64,000 nt of DNA from Gammaproteobacteria bacterium (GTDB taxonomy: Bacteria; Pseudomonadota; Gammaproteobacteria; Steroidobacterales; Steroidobacteraceae). A model generated the notes under the pieces. It saw only the letters and a program-made list of their open reading frames with translations, was not told the origin of the DNA and made no database searches. The position numbers were made by a program, and so were the translations under genes. The stretch covers positions 1 to 64,000 of the forward strand of contig JANYJY010000035.1 of the NCBI GenBank assembly GCA_025358295.1. Reading direction: 5' to 3'. Shown here piece after piece: positions 26,706 through 36,121 of the stretch (its first letter is position 1; every line of letters starts with the position of its first letter).

Positions 26706-28418
26706 TCACCGCGTCGACTGCTCGCTCGGCGACTCCCGCAGCTTGGCCGCCGCAACCATGCGCTTTACATCGCCGAGAAGCGCCGGTGCGTCGTAAACGA
26801 TGCCGTCGTGAATCGTGTATCGCACGCCCCCGACCCGGGTGGGTTTGCGGGTCGTATCATCCAGTTTAAGCGCACCGGTTCCGTACAGCACTTTGAAATT
26901 GGCAAGCGGATTTTCCTTTACGATCACCAAATCGGCAATCTTCCCGGCCTCGACCGAACCTAGGCGGTCCGACATGCCGAGAAGCTCGGCGCCGGACAAC
27001 GTCGCCGAGTGCACCACCTCGAGCGGATGAAACCCCGCCTCCTGCAGCAGCTCCAGCTCTCGAATATAGGCGAAGCCGAACAACTTGTAGATATAGCCCG
27101 CATCGTCGCCGACGGCGACTCGTCCGCCTGCATTCTTGTAGTCATTGATGAACGACATCCAAATCGCATAGTTTCTTTTCCAGGCGATTTCGTCCGCAGT
27201 GGTCCAATTGAACCAATACGCACCGTGCGCCTCGCGATTCGGCGCGTACCAACGCATCAGCGTCGGCAGAGTGTATTCATCGTGCCATTCGGCGCGCATT
27301 TCGCGCATGAGATCGCGGCTGGCTTCATAAATGGTAAAGGTAGGCACCAGAGTAAAATCGCGGCCCTTCAGTGTCTCTATCACTTGCGACCAGCGCTCGC
27401 TGCCGCGGGGTGCGGCCTGCGACCAGAGCCGTCCCGCCTGGCCGAATCGATCCGACTCATCGCTGTAGTTATAGTCCAGAGGAAAGTCCTGCACACGACG
27501 GTCGGTAAAAAGCGCTTCGGGCAGACCGTACCAGTGTTCCAGGCTCGTGAGTCCCCAGGCGGAGGTATCCAGGGCATTCATGCGCGCCACCGCGGTTTGC
27601 GCGTGATGACAGGCGCTGCGCAGGTGTTTGATTTTCGCCTCGGCCAGCGCCGCCTGCATGAGATCGGGCGGAGAGCCGAGAAATTTAATGCCCTCGGCGC
27701 CGGCCGCGGCAACGGCATCGACCCAGCGGCGTGCTTCCTCGGGGGTGCTGACGCCGCCCGGCGTATCGACCTCTACCGGAAAGCCCACGTAGGGGACGAT
27801 GCGCGGGGCAACGATTTCGTGTGCCGCGCTGCGCCGGCGCTCGTTCAGCGTCCAACGCAATCCATTGAATGAACCGGCTTCGCGCACCGTGGTGATGCCA
27901 TGGCCCAGCCACAATTTATAAACGTATTCGGCCGGCGGCACTTCGCCCACCTTACCCTGCGAGGCGTCGGCGATATGCGCGTGGGCGTTGATGAAGCCGG
28001 GCAGCACGTACATGCCGGTCGCATCGATTTCGTAGTCGCCTTTCTCAGGCCGGCCCTGCTCCTTGATCGGCAGATGTGCGTATCCGACGCCCTGAATCCG
28101 TGCAATTTTGTCCTGCTCGATGACGATGTCGACGGGACCAATGGCCGGTGCACCCGTGCCGTCGATCAACGTCGCCCCTCGAATCACCAGACGGTGGTAC
28201 GGCCCCAATCCCTCCCCCGCCCGACGATTGGGCGCCGGCAGCGGCGGATGCACTTGAGCGCTGCGGGCTGCCGATATGTACTCCTCGCCCGGCAGCGGAC
28301 GTGTGGCATCGCCGGCGCGTGACGTACCCGGCAATGCAGCCGCAAGCGCCAGGGAAAACATGCATGCGGCGCAAAGAATTCGCCGCGCGAATTTATCGTC
28401 CATCCGTTCCTTTGGCAT
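26706..28418 (-). CDS. Secreted amidohydrolase-superfamily protein
   Basis: A 570-residue protein with a signal peptide (ARRILCAACMFSLALAAALPGTSRAG) and an amidohydrolase fold. The beta-sandwich half includes LVIRGATLIDGTGAPAIGPVDIVIEQDKIARI; the barrel has the HxH metal motif (PGFINAHAHIAD), a Lys after strand 4 (GAEGIKFLGSP), His ligands in SACHHAQT and SLEHWYG, and the late Asp (VAVGDDAGYIYK). The C-terminus returns to the sandwich (GSVEAGKIADLVIVKENPL). Such exported homologs (imidazolonepropionase-like) are often Xaa-Pro or cyclic-imide/peptide hydrolases. It follows the M1 peptidase gene on the same strand by 66 bp, consistent with a peptide-degrading pair. ATG at residue 6 is an alternative start. 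Confidence 0.8.
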   Translation of the reverse strand: MPKERMDDKFARRILCAACMFSLALAAALPGTSRAGDATRPLPGEEYISAARSAQVHPPLPAPNRRAGEGLGPYHRLVIRGATLIDGTGAPAIGPVDIVIEQDKIARIQGVGYAHLPIKEQGRPEKGDYEIDATGMYVLPGFINAHAHIADASQGKVGEVPPAEYVYKLWLGHGITTVREAGSFNGLRWTLNERRRSAAHEIVAPRIVPYVGFPVEVDTPGGVSTPEEARRWVDAVAAAGAEGIKFLGSPPDLMQAALAEAKIKHLRSACHHAQTAVARMNALDTSAWGLTSLEHWYGLPEALFTDRRVQDFPLDYNYSDESDRFGQAGRLWSQAAPRGSERWSQVIETLKGRDFTLVPTFTIYEASRDLMREMRAEWHDEYTLPTLMRWYAPNREAHGAYWFNWTTADEIAWKRNYAIWMSFINDYKNAGGRVAVGDDAGYIYKLFGFAYIRELELLQEAGFHPLEVVHSATLSGAELLGMSDRLGSVEAGKIADLVIVKENPLANFKVLYGTGALKLDDTTRKPTRVGGVRYTIHDGIVYDAPALLGDVKRMVAAAKLRESPSEQSTR

Positions 28419-28484
28419 GCCAACACCCCTTTATTATTGATGGCGCAATCATCTCACGAACAAGTGCCGAGAACTCGCCGCGGC

Positions 28485-30131
28485 CTATTGCTTGCTGACG
28501 TTGATATAGTAGAGGTCGGTGGCAACGTCGAAATCCTCCTTGCCGACGGGGGTGCTCATTTGCTGCCACGAGACGGTGGGATGAATAATCTGCCAATGGT
28601 CCTTAAGACCCACGCGCACCGGCATGGCAAAATCCTTCTCCTGCGCCAGCCATCGATAGGCAACCGAGTGTGCGTAAGCATCGAAATGCAATTCCAAAGT
28701 TGGAATGGCGGCGTAACGGAGATATTCGTCGAAGATCGGCCGCAATTCCCTGCCGGTGTGGCGATTAAAAAAGGCCACCATGTCCGCGGTCATGATGGTC
28801 TGATACTTGAAGTGACGGTAGTAATCCCGGAGCAGCGAAAACCATTGTTTATCGTCGTCGATCACGCTGCGCAGGGTGTTCAAGAACAGCGCGCCTTTTT
28901 TGTACTGATCCGTCGGCGGCGTACTGAATACCCCCGCCTCGGAAATGATCGGAACCTCGTTTTTTACCTTGTCCTTTCCCGTGTTCACATAAGTGATGGC
29001 GTCCTGCTTGCCCCACATGTGCTCGACGAACAGCGCCTCGCTGTAATTTGCCCATCCCTCGTGGATCCACATATCCGAGCGATCTTTCGCCGTGATGCTA
29101 TTGCCGAACCATTCATGCGCGCTTTCGTGCACGATAATGAAGTCGAAGCGCGTTCCTATGCCCTCCTTGGGCCTGCCGAGATAGCCGTTCTCGAAATGAT
29201 TGCCGTAGGTGATGGCGGTCTGATTTTCCACTCCGGAATACAGGGCCTCAACGAGTTTGTATCCATCCTTGGGAAACGGATAGTCGCCGAGGTAGCGGGT
29301 GAATGCGCCAAGCATGTCCTTGACCTGGACGAATTGACGCTTGGCCTTGTCGAGATCTTCGGGGAATACATAGTAGTCGAGCGTCAGTGCGCCGTACCGA
29401 TCGGCGAAGTGCACGTACTTGCCTATGTTGAGCGACACGTCGTAGTTGTTGATGGGATATTGGACGCGCCAATTCCAACGTGTGTAGCCGTCCGCAAGTT
29501 CTTGTTTGCCTTGAAATCGCCCTCCGGACACTTCGACCAGGTCGCTGGGCGCCTCGACACTGATATCCATGCTCTCGACTTCATCGCGCCACTGATCCTT
29601 GTTGGGCCACCAAACGCTGGCGCCTTCTTCTTCGCAGGCCGTGTTGACCAGGTTGCGGCCCATGGGATCTTTGCGAAATACGAACCCGCCGAATCTGCCC
29701 ATCTCAACGGGGTGTCCCGAGTAATAGAACTCGATGGTGTATACGACCCCTTTGCGCAGCACTTTGGGGAAATCGACGTAGACGGTGCGTCCCGCTGCGC
29801 GCTCGTAGTGCAGCGGCAGTGATGCACCTTTCGCCTGATCCAACATGATCTTGTTGATCTGAAACGTCGGCACGAGATCGAGCTGAATCCGCGTGCCGTC
29901 AACGAGCATCTTGAATCTAATCGAATTTTTACCGCTCAGGTACTGCTTATCGGGATCGACCCGCACATCCAAATGGTAGTAGAGCAGGTCGTTATTGGAC
30001 CGGTAGGGGCCGTAGCCACCTCGCAGATGATCGGCCTCGGAGAATTCGTCCGGCGCCGGCTGAGCAAGCGCGGCTTCGGGCAGGCAAAACACCCCTGCGG
30101 CCAACAGATACAACAACTGATGAGATTTCAC
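28485..30131 (-). CDS. Secreted M1-family metallopeptidase
   Basis: The 548-residue protein has a signal peptide (MKSHQLLYLLAAGVFCLPEAALA) and the gluzincin zinc site HESAHEWFGN (His335, Glu336, His339) with the third ligand Glu358 after 18 residues (MWIHEGWANY). The exopeptidase-type motif appears as SGVENQTAITYGN. The N-terminal half is the M1 beta-saddle (YYHLDVRVDPDKQYLSGKNSIRFK). It probably trims peptides in the periplasm. It is shorter than PepN (about 870) but normal for the small exported M1 group. The sigma/FecR/TBDR unit lies divergently beyond 30274, and the TBDR might supply its peptides; this link is inference. Confidence 0.88.
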   Translation of the reverse strand: MKSHQLLYLLAAGVFCLPEAALAQPAPDEFSEADHLRGGYGPYRSNNDLLYYHLDVRVDPDKQYLSGKNSIRFKMLVDGTRIQLDLVPTFQINKIMLDQAKGASLPLHYERAAGRTVYVDFPKVLRKGVVYTIEFYYSGHPVEMGRFGGFVFRKDPMGRNLVNTACEEEGASVWWPNKDQWRDEVESMDISVEAPSDLVEVSGGRFQGKQELADGYTRWNWRVQYPINNYDVSLNIGKYVHFADRYGALTLDYYVFPEDLDKAKRQFVQVKDMLGAFTRYLGDYPFPKDGYKLVEALYSGVENQTAITYGNHFENGYLGRPKEGIGTRFDFIIVHESAHEWFGNSITAKDRSDMWIHEGWANYSEALFVEHMWGKQDAITYVNTGKDKVKNEVPIISEAGVFSTPPTDQYKKGALFLNTLRSVIDDDKQWFSLLRDYYRHFKYQTIMTADMVAFFNRHTGRELRPIFDEYLRYAAIPTLELHFDAYAHSVAYRWLAQEKDFAMPVRVGLKDHWQIIHPTVSWQQMSTPVGKEDFDVATDLYYINVSKQ

Positions 30132-30273
30132 GGCAACTCCGGGCGCTCAGCCCGGAAACTATCCTGTCACCGAGGCGCTGTCTAGCTAACACCGACCCAT
30201 CGCGCTGCCGACAATAGACTTATATAATTCAATAACTTGGCACGCAAGGCCCTTCAGGGTATACCCACTCTTG

Positions 30274-30855
30274 ATGGCAACGCGCTCTAATACCCAGGGA
30301 AACCTCAACGTGGGTTGTATGGTCGTGGGTGTATCCGACAACCGCAGTTTCGTCGCGAATATTGCCGCCCGGTATGGGACGCGGCTACGCCGCTTTCTGT
30401 CGGTCCGGCTGCGCAATGCTGCGGATGTCCCGGACTTGGCTCAGGAGGTTTTTTTGCGCCTATTGCGCGTCGAGGGTTGCGAGAGCATCCGCAGCCCTGA
30501 GGCCTATTTGTTCACCATTGCCAGCCATGTCATTCACCAGCACGCCGTGCGCCGCTCGAGTGAGCCCGTCTCGGTCGATATTGCAGAGGTATTTTCAGAG
30601 CTCCGCACCCCGTCCAGCGATGATCCTCCCGATCAGGTCGCCCAGGCCCAGCGACTCGACGAACTCGAACGAATCCTCGCATACTTGCCGGCGCGCGTGG
30701 CTACCGCCCTCGTTCTACACAGAGTGGCCGGGTATTCGGTCCAAGAGGTCGGAGATGAACTCGGCGTGTCGCGAGAGACCGCCAAGAAGTATTTGGCGCG
30801 CGCGGTCGAACATTGTCGAAATCTGCGGGCTTCGGAGAGCGGCAACAGGTTATGA
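30274..30855 (+). CDS. ECF RNA polymerase sigma factor (FecI-like)
   Basis: The product of about 193 residues has region 2 (RYGTRLRRFLSVRLRNAADVPDLAQEVFLRLLRVEG) and region 4 (LERILAYLPARVATALVLHRVAGYSVQEVGDELGVSRETAKKYLARAVEHC). Its stop overlaps the fecR ATG (ATGA), and an STN-domain TBDR follows, so it belongs to the Fec-type cell-surface signalling class. The start is uncertain: ATG 30274 is used here, the track's TTG is at 30271, and ATG 30319 is possible. It should direct transcription of the TBDR gene once released by FecR. Confidence 0.88.
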   Translation: MATRSNTQGNLNVGCMVVGVSDNRSFVANIAARYGTRLRRFLSVRLRNAADVPDLAQEVFLRLLRVEGCESIRSPEAYLFTIASHVIHQHAVRRSSEPVSVDIAEVFSELRTPSSDDPPDQVAQAQRLDELERILAYLPARVATALVLHRVAGYSVQEVGDELGVSRETAKKYLARAVEHCRNLRASESGNRL

Positions 30856-31910
30856 GGATCAGATCGTCGAGCGCAAAAACTCATCCGGTGATCGTTGCCG
30901 AGGCGTCAGAGTGGTTTATCGAATTCCGCGCCGGCGATGTGAATGGTGAGGCACGTCTGCGTTTCATCGAGTGGCTGCGCCGGTCCCCTGAACATATCCA
31001 GGCGTACCTGGAAATATCAGGCATGTGGGCCGAACTGCCTACATCGGATCCGGAACGGAGGATCGACATCGCTTCGTTGATTGTCCGCGCCCGGAACGAA
31101 GCCGATGTCATTGCACTCAACCCCGGAAATTCGCCCCCACCCCCCAATCTACCGGCAGCGACACCATCGCCATTCTGGCCGCAGCCGCGTCGCGCGGTGC
31201 TGGCCTTTGCCGCACTGGCGTTGCTGGCATCAATCACGGTTCTATTTTGGGCCGGTGAATCCTCCGCCTCCTACGTCACGGGGATCGGCGAGCAGCGAAC
31301 GATTCAATTGGCGGACGGCTCGACCGTCGAGCTCAATGCGCGCTCGAGCGTCCGAGTTCATCTCACGGAACATCAGCGCGATGTGACGCTGCTCGAGGGC
31401 CAGGCATTGTTTCGAGTGGCGAAGGATAAGCATCGACCATTCGTGGTGCGCGCGGGCGATGCTCAAGTGCGTGCCGTTGGTACGGAATTCGATGTCTACA
31501 AAAAGCAGATCGCCACCGTCGTCACCGTGGTCGAGGGGCGAGTCGAAACCTACGACACTTCCGGCGTGACCGGCGGTGCCCCGATCCTTCTGTCGGCGGG
31601 CGAGCAGCTCACCGTCCTGCCACATACCGTGACTAAACCGACGCGGACCGATACCTTGGTCGCCACCGCCTGGTTGCAGAAGCGTCTCATGTTCGAAGAG
31701 ACCCCTCTGAGCGACGTCGCGGAAGAATTCAACCGTTACAATCGGCGACCCCTGAGCATCGATGACGTGGAACTACAGAAGGTCAAGATCAGCGGAGTTT
31801 ATTCGTCGACCGACCCCGCATCGCTCATCAATTTCTTGCGCAGCCAGGGATCGATTCAGGTAATCGAAACGGAGAACCAGGTGCGCGTTGTTCGCCGCGA
31901 CGCACACTGA
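30852..31910 (+). CDS. FecR-type anti-sigma factor / signal transducer
   Basis: Starting at ATG 30852, which overlaps the sigma stop, the 352-residue protein has the cytosolic FecR N-terminal domain (ASEWFIEFRAGDVNGEARLRFIEWLRRSPEHIQAYLEISGMWAEL). One membrane helix (AVLAFAALALLASITVLFWAG) and a periplasmic FecR domain follow (TVELNARSSVRVHLTEHQRDVTLLEGQALFRVAKDKHRPFVVRAG). The C-terminus is an STN-like segment (FEETPLSDVAEEFNRYNRRPLSIDD). It would hold the sigma factor inactive and respond to the loaded TBDR. The ORF-track start at 30813 lies inside the sigma gene and is rejected. Confidence 0.9.
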   Translation: MRIRSSSAKTHPVIVAEASEWFIEFRAGDVNGEARLRFIEWLRRSPEHIQAYLEISGMWAELPTSDPERRIDIASLIVRARNEADVIALNPGNSPPPPNLPAATPSPFWPQPRRAVLAFAALALLASITVLFWAGESSASYVTGIGEQRTIQLADGSTVELNARSSVRVHLTEHQRDVTLLEGQALFRVAKDKHRPFVVRAGDAQVRAVGTEFDVYKKQIATVVTVVEGRVETYDTSGVTGGAPILLSAGEQLTVLPHTVTKPTRTDTLVATAWLQKRLMFEETPLSDVAEEFNRYNRRPLSIDDVELQKVKISGVYSSTDPASLINFLRSQGSIQVIETENQVRVVRRDAH

Positions 31911-32011
31911 CCATACCCATTTTTTATGTGACAACGCTCTACTGTAATGGGAGACGGCGGCCGTGTTGGCCGGCCGGCATCAAGAACCTCTCTAGAGGTG
32001 CGGGAGCGTTT

Positions 32012-35000
32012 ATGCGTATTTCAGTAATCGCGGCGGCTGTCTGTCTTGCCCTTGTCGGATTATCCAGCGCTGATGATGCGCATGCGTCCATCCGCAAGGC
32101 CACCCATATCGTGCCGCAAGGTCTCGGACCCGCACTCAAGCAGCTCGCGCAGAGCCGCGGACTTCAAGTTCTCTATTTGTCGAGTACGGTTCGCGACGTG
32201 CGGACTCACGGTGCGAGCGGCGACATCACGGCTGAAGAAGCGTTCGACCAGCTGCTCACCGGCACAGGACTGACGTACCGCTACCTGGACGAGAACACGG
32301 TAACCGTCGTCCCCTTGAGCACGACTCCCCTGACCGAAGGAGCCGGCGTCACGCTGCAGTCGCCCATCGTCGATGCTGTCGCCACGGGAACGTCGGTAGC
32401 AAAGATGCAAGGCATTCCCGCCGACAGCTACCTGCTGGCGCAGGCCGGGCCGACTCCAGTGCAACAGCAGGTCCCGGCCCAAGCCGAGCCGCAGCCCTTG
32501 CAGGAGATCATTGTCACGGGATCGCGCATTGCCTCTCCCAACGAGGTGAGCACCAGTCCCATCCAGGTCATTTCTTCTCAATCGATTTTGGTGTCGGGCA
32601 AGACGGATATCAGCGACATCATCACCCAATTGCCCCAAAATTTTAACAACGACCTTGGGCAGGATCTCGGTAATGGCACCAGCGGATTATCCACCGCCGG
32701 CGGCGTTGCCACCGCCGATTTGCGCGGCCTGGGCCCGCATCGCACCCTGGTGCTGATCGATGGACGACGGCTTGGCGTGGGTTCGCCAAACACGGCCATC
32801 TCATCGCCGGCTCCCGACCTTGACCAAATTCCGGCCGGTCTCGTCGACCGCGTTGAAGTCATCACGGGCGGCGCGTCGGCGGCCTACGGATCGGACGCCA
32901 TCGCGGGCGTGGTCAACTTCATCATGAAGCGCAACTTTGAAGGCTTCCAGGTAGACGGCCAAATGGGCGAGAACTGGCACGATAACAATGATTCTTTCGC
33001 GCAGGGCCTGGTGCGCCAGTTTGGCTACTCGCCGCCGGCGGGCACGGCCAAGGACGGGCGCAACCGCACCTTCGACATGCTGATGGGCACCAATTTTGCC
33101 GACGGCGACGGCAATGTGACCGCCTACCTCAGCTACCGTCATGCGGACCCGGTGGCCAGCAGCCAGCGCGATTTCGGCGCCTGCCAATTGTTTCCGACCT
33201 TCGACAACGGCGGCAATGTCAACGGCGTGGCGTGCGGCGGTTCGTCGAATTCAAACTGGTTCCAACCCACCGGCGGTCCCAACGCAGGAACCGTCTACAG
33301 CGTGTCGGGAAACAGTTTCGCACCGCGTGGATCGGTCGCGACGACGCCGCCCGCGGTGTACAACTCCCAACAGTTCATTTTCATGACTCGCGAAGACGAC
33401 CGCTATAACGCGGCATTTATGGCGCATGAGAAAATTACCGATTACTTTCAACCCTACGCCGAATTCTTTTTCATGGACGACAAGACGCACCAGCAGGTTG
33501 CCCCGGCCGCGCTATTCAAGGACAGCAATCCGCTCGATCCGACGGGAGCCGGCGACTACTACGTCAATTGCAGCAATCCGCTGTTAAGCGTGCAGCAACA
33601 GGGGACACTCTGCACGCCGGCACAGATTGCGGCCGATACGGCGAATCCCGGCTCAGCCACCATGCAAGTGAGAATAGGCCGGCGCAACATCGAGGGCGGT
33701 GACCGCTTCATCGACTTCGAGCACACCAATTACCGTGCTGTGTTCGGCACCAAAGGTGACATCGCAGATGCGTGGAACTATGATCTGTATGGACAGTACT
33801 TCTACACGACGTTTTCCGATTCCAACCAGAAATACTTGAGCTACGCAGGCATCACCAACGCCCTGCTGGTGACCGGCACGGCGGCCAATCCCAGGTGCAT
33901 CAGCGGCGGGGGTTGTGTCCCCTACAACATTTTTTCCGATGGCGGCGTCACACCGGCGCAACTCAACTACCTGTACCAGTTAGGCACGGCGCAAGGGGCC
34001 TCGACTCTGCGCACGGTGCACGCCGATGTGACCGGCAAGCTCGGCAACTACGGCATCACCTCGCCGCTCGCGCACGAGGGTGTCGGCGTGAACTTTGGGT
34101 TCGAGCATAGAAATGATCATGAGTACTTGCAGCCCGACTCCGCCGAGGAAAGCGGCCTACTCTCCGGATTCGGCAGTGCCGTGGCGCCGATCAACGCCAG
34201 TGTCTCGGTCAAAGAAGAATTCATCGAATTGCGGGCGCCGCTGATCCAAGACCACCCCGGCGCCAAGGAACTGTTGTTCGACACGGGCTACCGGCGCTCC
34301 GACTATTCGACGGCGGGCGTGACCAATACCTATAAATTCGAAGTGCAATACGCGCCGATCGCGGACTATCGATTCCGCGCGTCCTACGACCGAGCCGTCC
34401 GCGCCCCGAGCGTCGCCGAGCTGTTCACTCCGCCCATCGTCGGGCTTGCGGCGGTGGGAAACGACCCTTGCGCGCCGCCCATCAGCTATTCCCTGCTGCA
34501 GTGTCAGCGCACCGGTGTAACGGCCACGCAGTACAACAGCGGCTCCATTCCCCAGGGTACCGCGTCACAGCTGTCGCAGGAAACCAGCGGTAATGCGGCT
34601 TTGAAACCGGAACAGGGCGACACTTACACCATCGGTGTGAACTTCGCTCCCAGTCAAATCAAGCATCTCACCGGCAGTATCGACTACTTCCATATTCAAG
34701 TGAAAGATGAAGTCGGGACTATTCCCTACCTGGTCATTGTTTCCAATTGCGCCAACACCGGTAATCCGGCCTATTGCAGCCAGATAGTTCGTCAACCCAA
34801 CACCGGCAGCTTGACCGGCAACACCGTCGCCGGCGGCGGCTTTGTCAGCCAGAAGCTCTACAACCTGGGCACCGCGGTGAACAGCGGTATCGATGCGCAA
34901 TTAAATTACCGAATCGATCTGCCGCCTGGTTTCGGCGGAGTGTCGTTTGCATTGAACGGTGCGTATCTACTGCATAACGAGGCGCAACCGCTGCCGGGAG

Positions 35001-35419
35001 CACCTACCTACGAGTGTGCCGGACTGTTCGGCTTCACCTGTCAGACCATCAATCCGCGCTGGCATCATATCTTCCGCACCACGTGGGACACTCCCTGGGA
35101 CGTGTCAGCGTCGCTCACCTGGCGTTACATCGGATCAGTCACGCAGGACAACAACAGTGGCGATCCGACGCTGCATTTCTCGACGTTCGGCGCCTATGAT
35201 TACTATAACGGCACCATTTCCTCTTTCAATTACCTGGATCTCGAGGCCACCTGGAACGTCAACAGAATCCTGCAGATTCGAGCCGGCGCCAATAACATTC
35301 TCGACAAGGATCCCCCCATCATCGACACCGACATCGCACCCGGCGGCGCGGCAAACACCTACAGTTCTTACGATATGTTCGGCCGCCAGCTATTCCTGGC
35401 ATTCACGGCGAAATTCTGA
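32012..35419 (+). CDS. TonB-dependent receptor with N-terminal STN signalling domain
   Basis: From ATG 32012 the 1135-residue product has a signal peptide (MRISVIAAAVCLALVGLSSADDAHA), an STN domain (IVPQGLGPALKQLAQSRGLQVLYLSSTVRDVRTHGASGDITAEEAFDQLL), a TonB box (QEIIVTGSRIASPNEVS), a plug (ADLRGLGPHRTLVLIDGRRLG, GGASAAYGSDAIAGVVNFIMKRNFEG) and a barrel ending in LAFTAKF with the terminal Phe. It lies about 100 bp after fecR. The STN domain contacts FecR, so substrate binding should switch on the sigma factor. The substrate is unknown; the divergent peptidase and amidohydrolase suggest peptides. The track start at 31928 adds a non-signal-like stretch. Confidence 0.92.
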   Translation: MRISVIAAAVCLALVGLSSADDAHASIRKATHIVPQGLGPALKQLAQSRGLQVLYLSSTVRDVRTHGASGDITAEEAFDQLLTGTGLTYRYLDENTVTVVPLSTTPLTEGAGVTLQSPIVDAVATGTSVAKMQGIPADSYLLAQAGPTPVQQQVPAQAEPQPLQEIIVTGSRIASPNEVSTSPIQVISSQSILVSGKTDISDIITQLPQNFNNDLGQDLGNGTSGLSTAGGVATADLRGLGPHRTLVLIDGRRLGVGSPNTAISSPAPDLDQIPAGLVDRVEVITGGASAAYGSDAIAGVVNFIMKRNFEGFQVDGQMGENWHDNNDSFAQGLVRQFGYSPPAGTAKDGRNRTFDMLMGTNFADGDGNVTAYLSYRHADPVASSQRDFGACQLFPTFDNGGNVNGVACGGSSNSNWFQPTGGPNAGTVYSVSGNSFAPRGSVATTPPAVYNSQQFIFMTREDDRYNAAFMAHEKITDYFQPYAEFFFMDDKTHQQVAPAALFKDSNPLDPTGAGDYYVNCSNPLLSVQQQGTLCTPAQIAADTANPGSATMQVRIGRRNIEGGDRFIDFEHTNYRAVFGTKGDIADAWNYDLYGQYFYTTFSDSNQKYLSYAGITNALLVTGTAANPRCISGGGCVPYNIFSDGGVTPAQLNYLYQLGTAQGASTLRTVHADVTGKLGNYGITSPLAHEGVGVNFGFEHRNDHEYLQPDSAEESGLLSGFGSAVAPINASVSVKEEFIELRAPLIQDHPGAKELLFDTGYRRSDYSTAGVTNTYKFEVQYAPIADYRFRASYDRAVRAPSVAELFTPPIVGLAAVGNDPCAPPISYSLLQCQRTGVTATQYNSGSIPQGTASQLSQETSGNAALKPEQGDTYTIGVNFAPSQIKHLTGSIDYFHIQVKDEVGTIPYLVIVSNCANTGNPAYCSQIVRQPNTGSLTGNTVAGGGFVSQKLYNLGTAVNSGIDAQLNYRIDLPPGFGGVSFALNGAYLLHNEAQPLPGAPTYECAGLFGFTCQTINPRWHHIFRTTWDTPWDVSASLTWRYIGSVTQDNNSGDPTLHFSTFGAYDYYNGTISSFNYLDLEATWNVNRILQIRAGANNILDKDPPIIDTDIAPGGAANTYSSYDMFGRQLFLAFTAKF

Positions 35420-35433
35420 GCGGCCGATGCAGC

Positions 35434-35462
35434 GCGCGGCCCGCAGTCACGGCGGGCCGCGC
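35434..35462 (+). terminator. Strong hairpin after the STN receptor gene
   Basis: GCGCGGCCCGC and GCGGGCCGCGC form a perfect 11-bp stem with a 7-base loop, 15 bp past the TBDR stop. No T run follows, so termination may depend on other factors; the stem is very stable. Confidence 0.55.
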
Positions 35463-35569
35463 CGCTGATGGGATTGCATGCGCGCCCGGCTCCTCTGCTC
35501 GGTTCCCAATATTTAATCTTGATGGGTTTCCAATTAATTGTGGCTCTCCGTCGGCCGGGTTTTTTTTGG

Positions 35570-35948
35570 CTATTTCAAAGGAAGGCGCACGTCCGTGTGC
35601 AACTCGTGTTCCGCCGTGTCGGCCTTCAAGTTCAGATATTGAAAATATACTGGAAAGTCGCGCAGTTTCTCAGCGCTGTGCGGCAACCAATTTCGGAATG
35701 CATAGTGAACGCTGGCGGCAATGTCATCGGGCGAACCTGCGTGTCGAACCACGGCGCATCTACTGCCCGGAATCGCTTTTATTGTCGTACGCAATACCGT
35801 ACGTTTGGCTGCCGGCGATCGGCGAGATTCCCGACTCCTTGCGCCAGGAAATGAATTGCTGCACAGAGTCATTGAGCAACGCGGGGGCTCCGCGGTGTTC
35901 GAGTACTGCGACGTTAACGGTCTCAACATTGACGATTCGGACTTGCAT
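35570..35948 (-). pseudogene. Decayed GyrI-like / AraC effector-binding domain gene
   Basis: Two frames on the minus strand carry the two ends of a stand-alone GyrI-like small-molecule-binding protein. From ATG 35948: MQVRIVNVETVNVAVLEHRGAPALLNDSVQQFISWRKESGISPIAGSQTYGIAYDN. In another frame: KAIPGSRCAVVRHAGSPDDIAASVHYAFRNWLPHSAEKLRDFPVYFQYLNLKADTAEHELHTDVRLPLK. Family members have a stretch of some 25-30 residues between these parts (DDP..TTPP.. to NPYGV-type); it is missing here and the frame is broken at the join. So an internal deletion has inactivated the gene. The rest of 35463-36044 holds nothing else I recognise. Confidence 0.7.
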
Positions 35949-36044
35949 GGATTTTATCTCTTGGAGTGACTTGAATTGAAACTGCGCGCTCCAGGCCGCA
36001 ATTCTGACTTCTTACAGGCGGTATGCGCCACCAGTCTCTCCTGT

Positions 36045-36105
36045 GAGGTGATTGGGCCTCATAATCACCTCTTGCTGTGAGTCGAATAGGGTATATAATC
36101 ACCTC
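36045..36105 (+). promoter_or_regulatory. fic promoter with three copies of an AATCACCTC element
   Basis: GAGGTGATT (36045-36053) and AATCACCTC (36063-36071) form a perfect inverted repeat. A second direct copy, ATAATCACCTC, lies at 36095-36105, 34 bp after the first at 36061. A promoter is visible: TTGCTG (36072-36077), a 16-bp spacer and TATAAT (36094-36099). The repeats therefore flank the -35 and cover the -10 box. Transcription would start about 15 bases before the fic ATG. The arrangement suggests tight repression, perhaps by the Fic protein itself through its C-terminal winged-helix-like part. Confidence 0.6.
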
Positions 36106-36121
36106 AGATGATGAGCTGATT

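Noticed and set aside
28437-29822. 461-residue plus-strand ORF opposite the M1 peptidase
   Set aside because: The minus-strand frame has the zinc site and signal peptide; this frame is its shadow.
35434-35462. Hairpin as an attachment site or IS end
   Set aside because: Position right after a stop codon and lack of a second copy make a transcript-end hairpin more likely.
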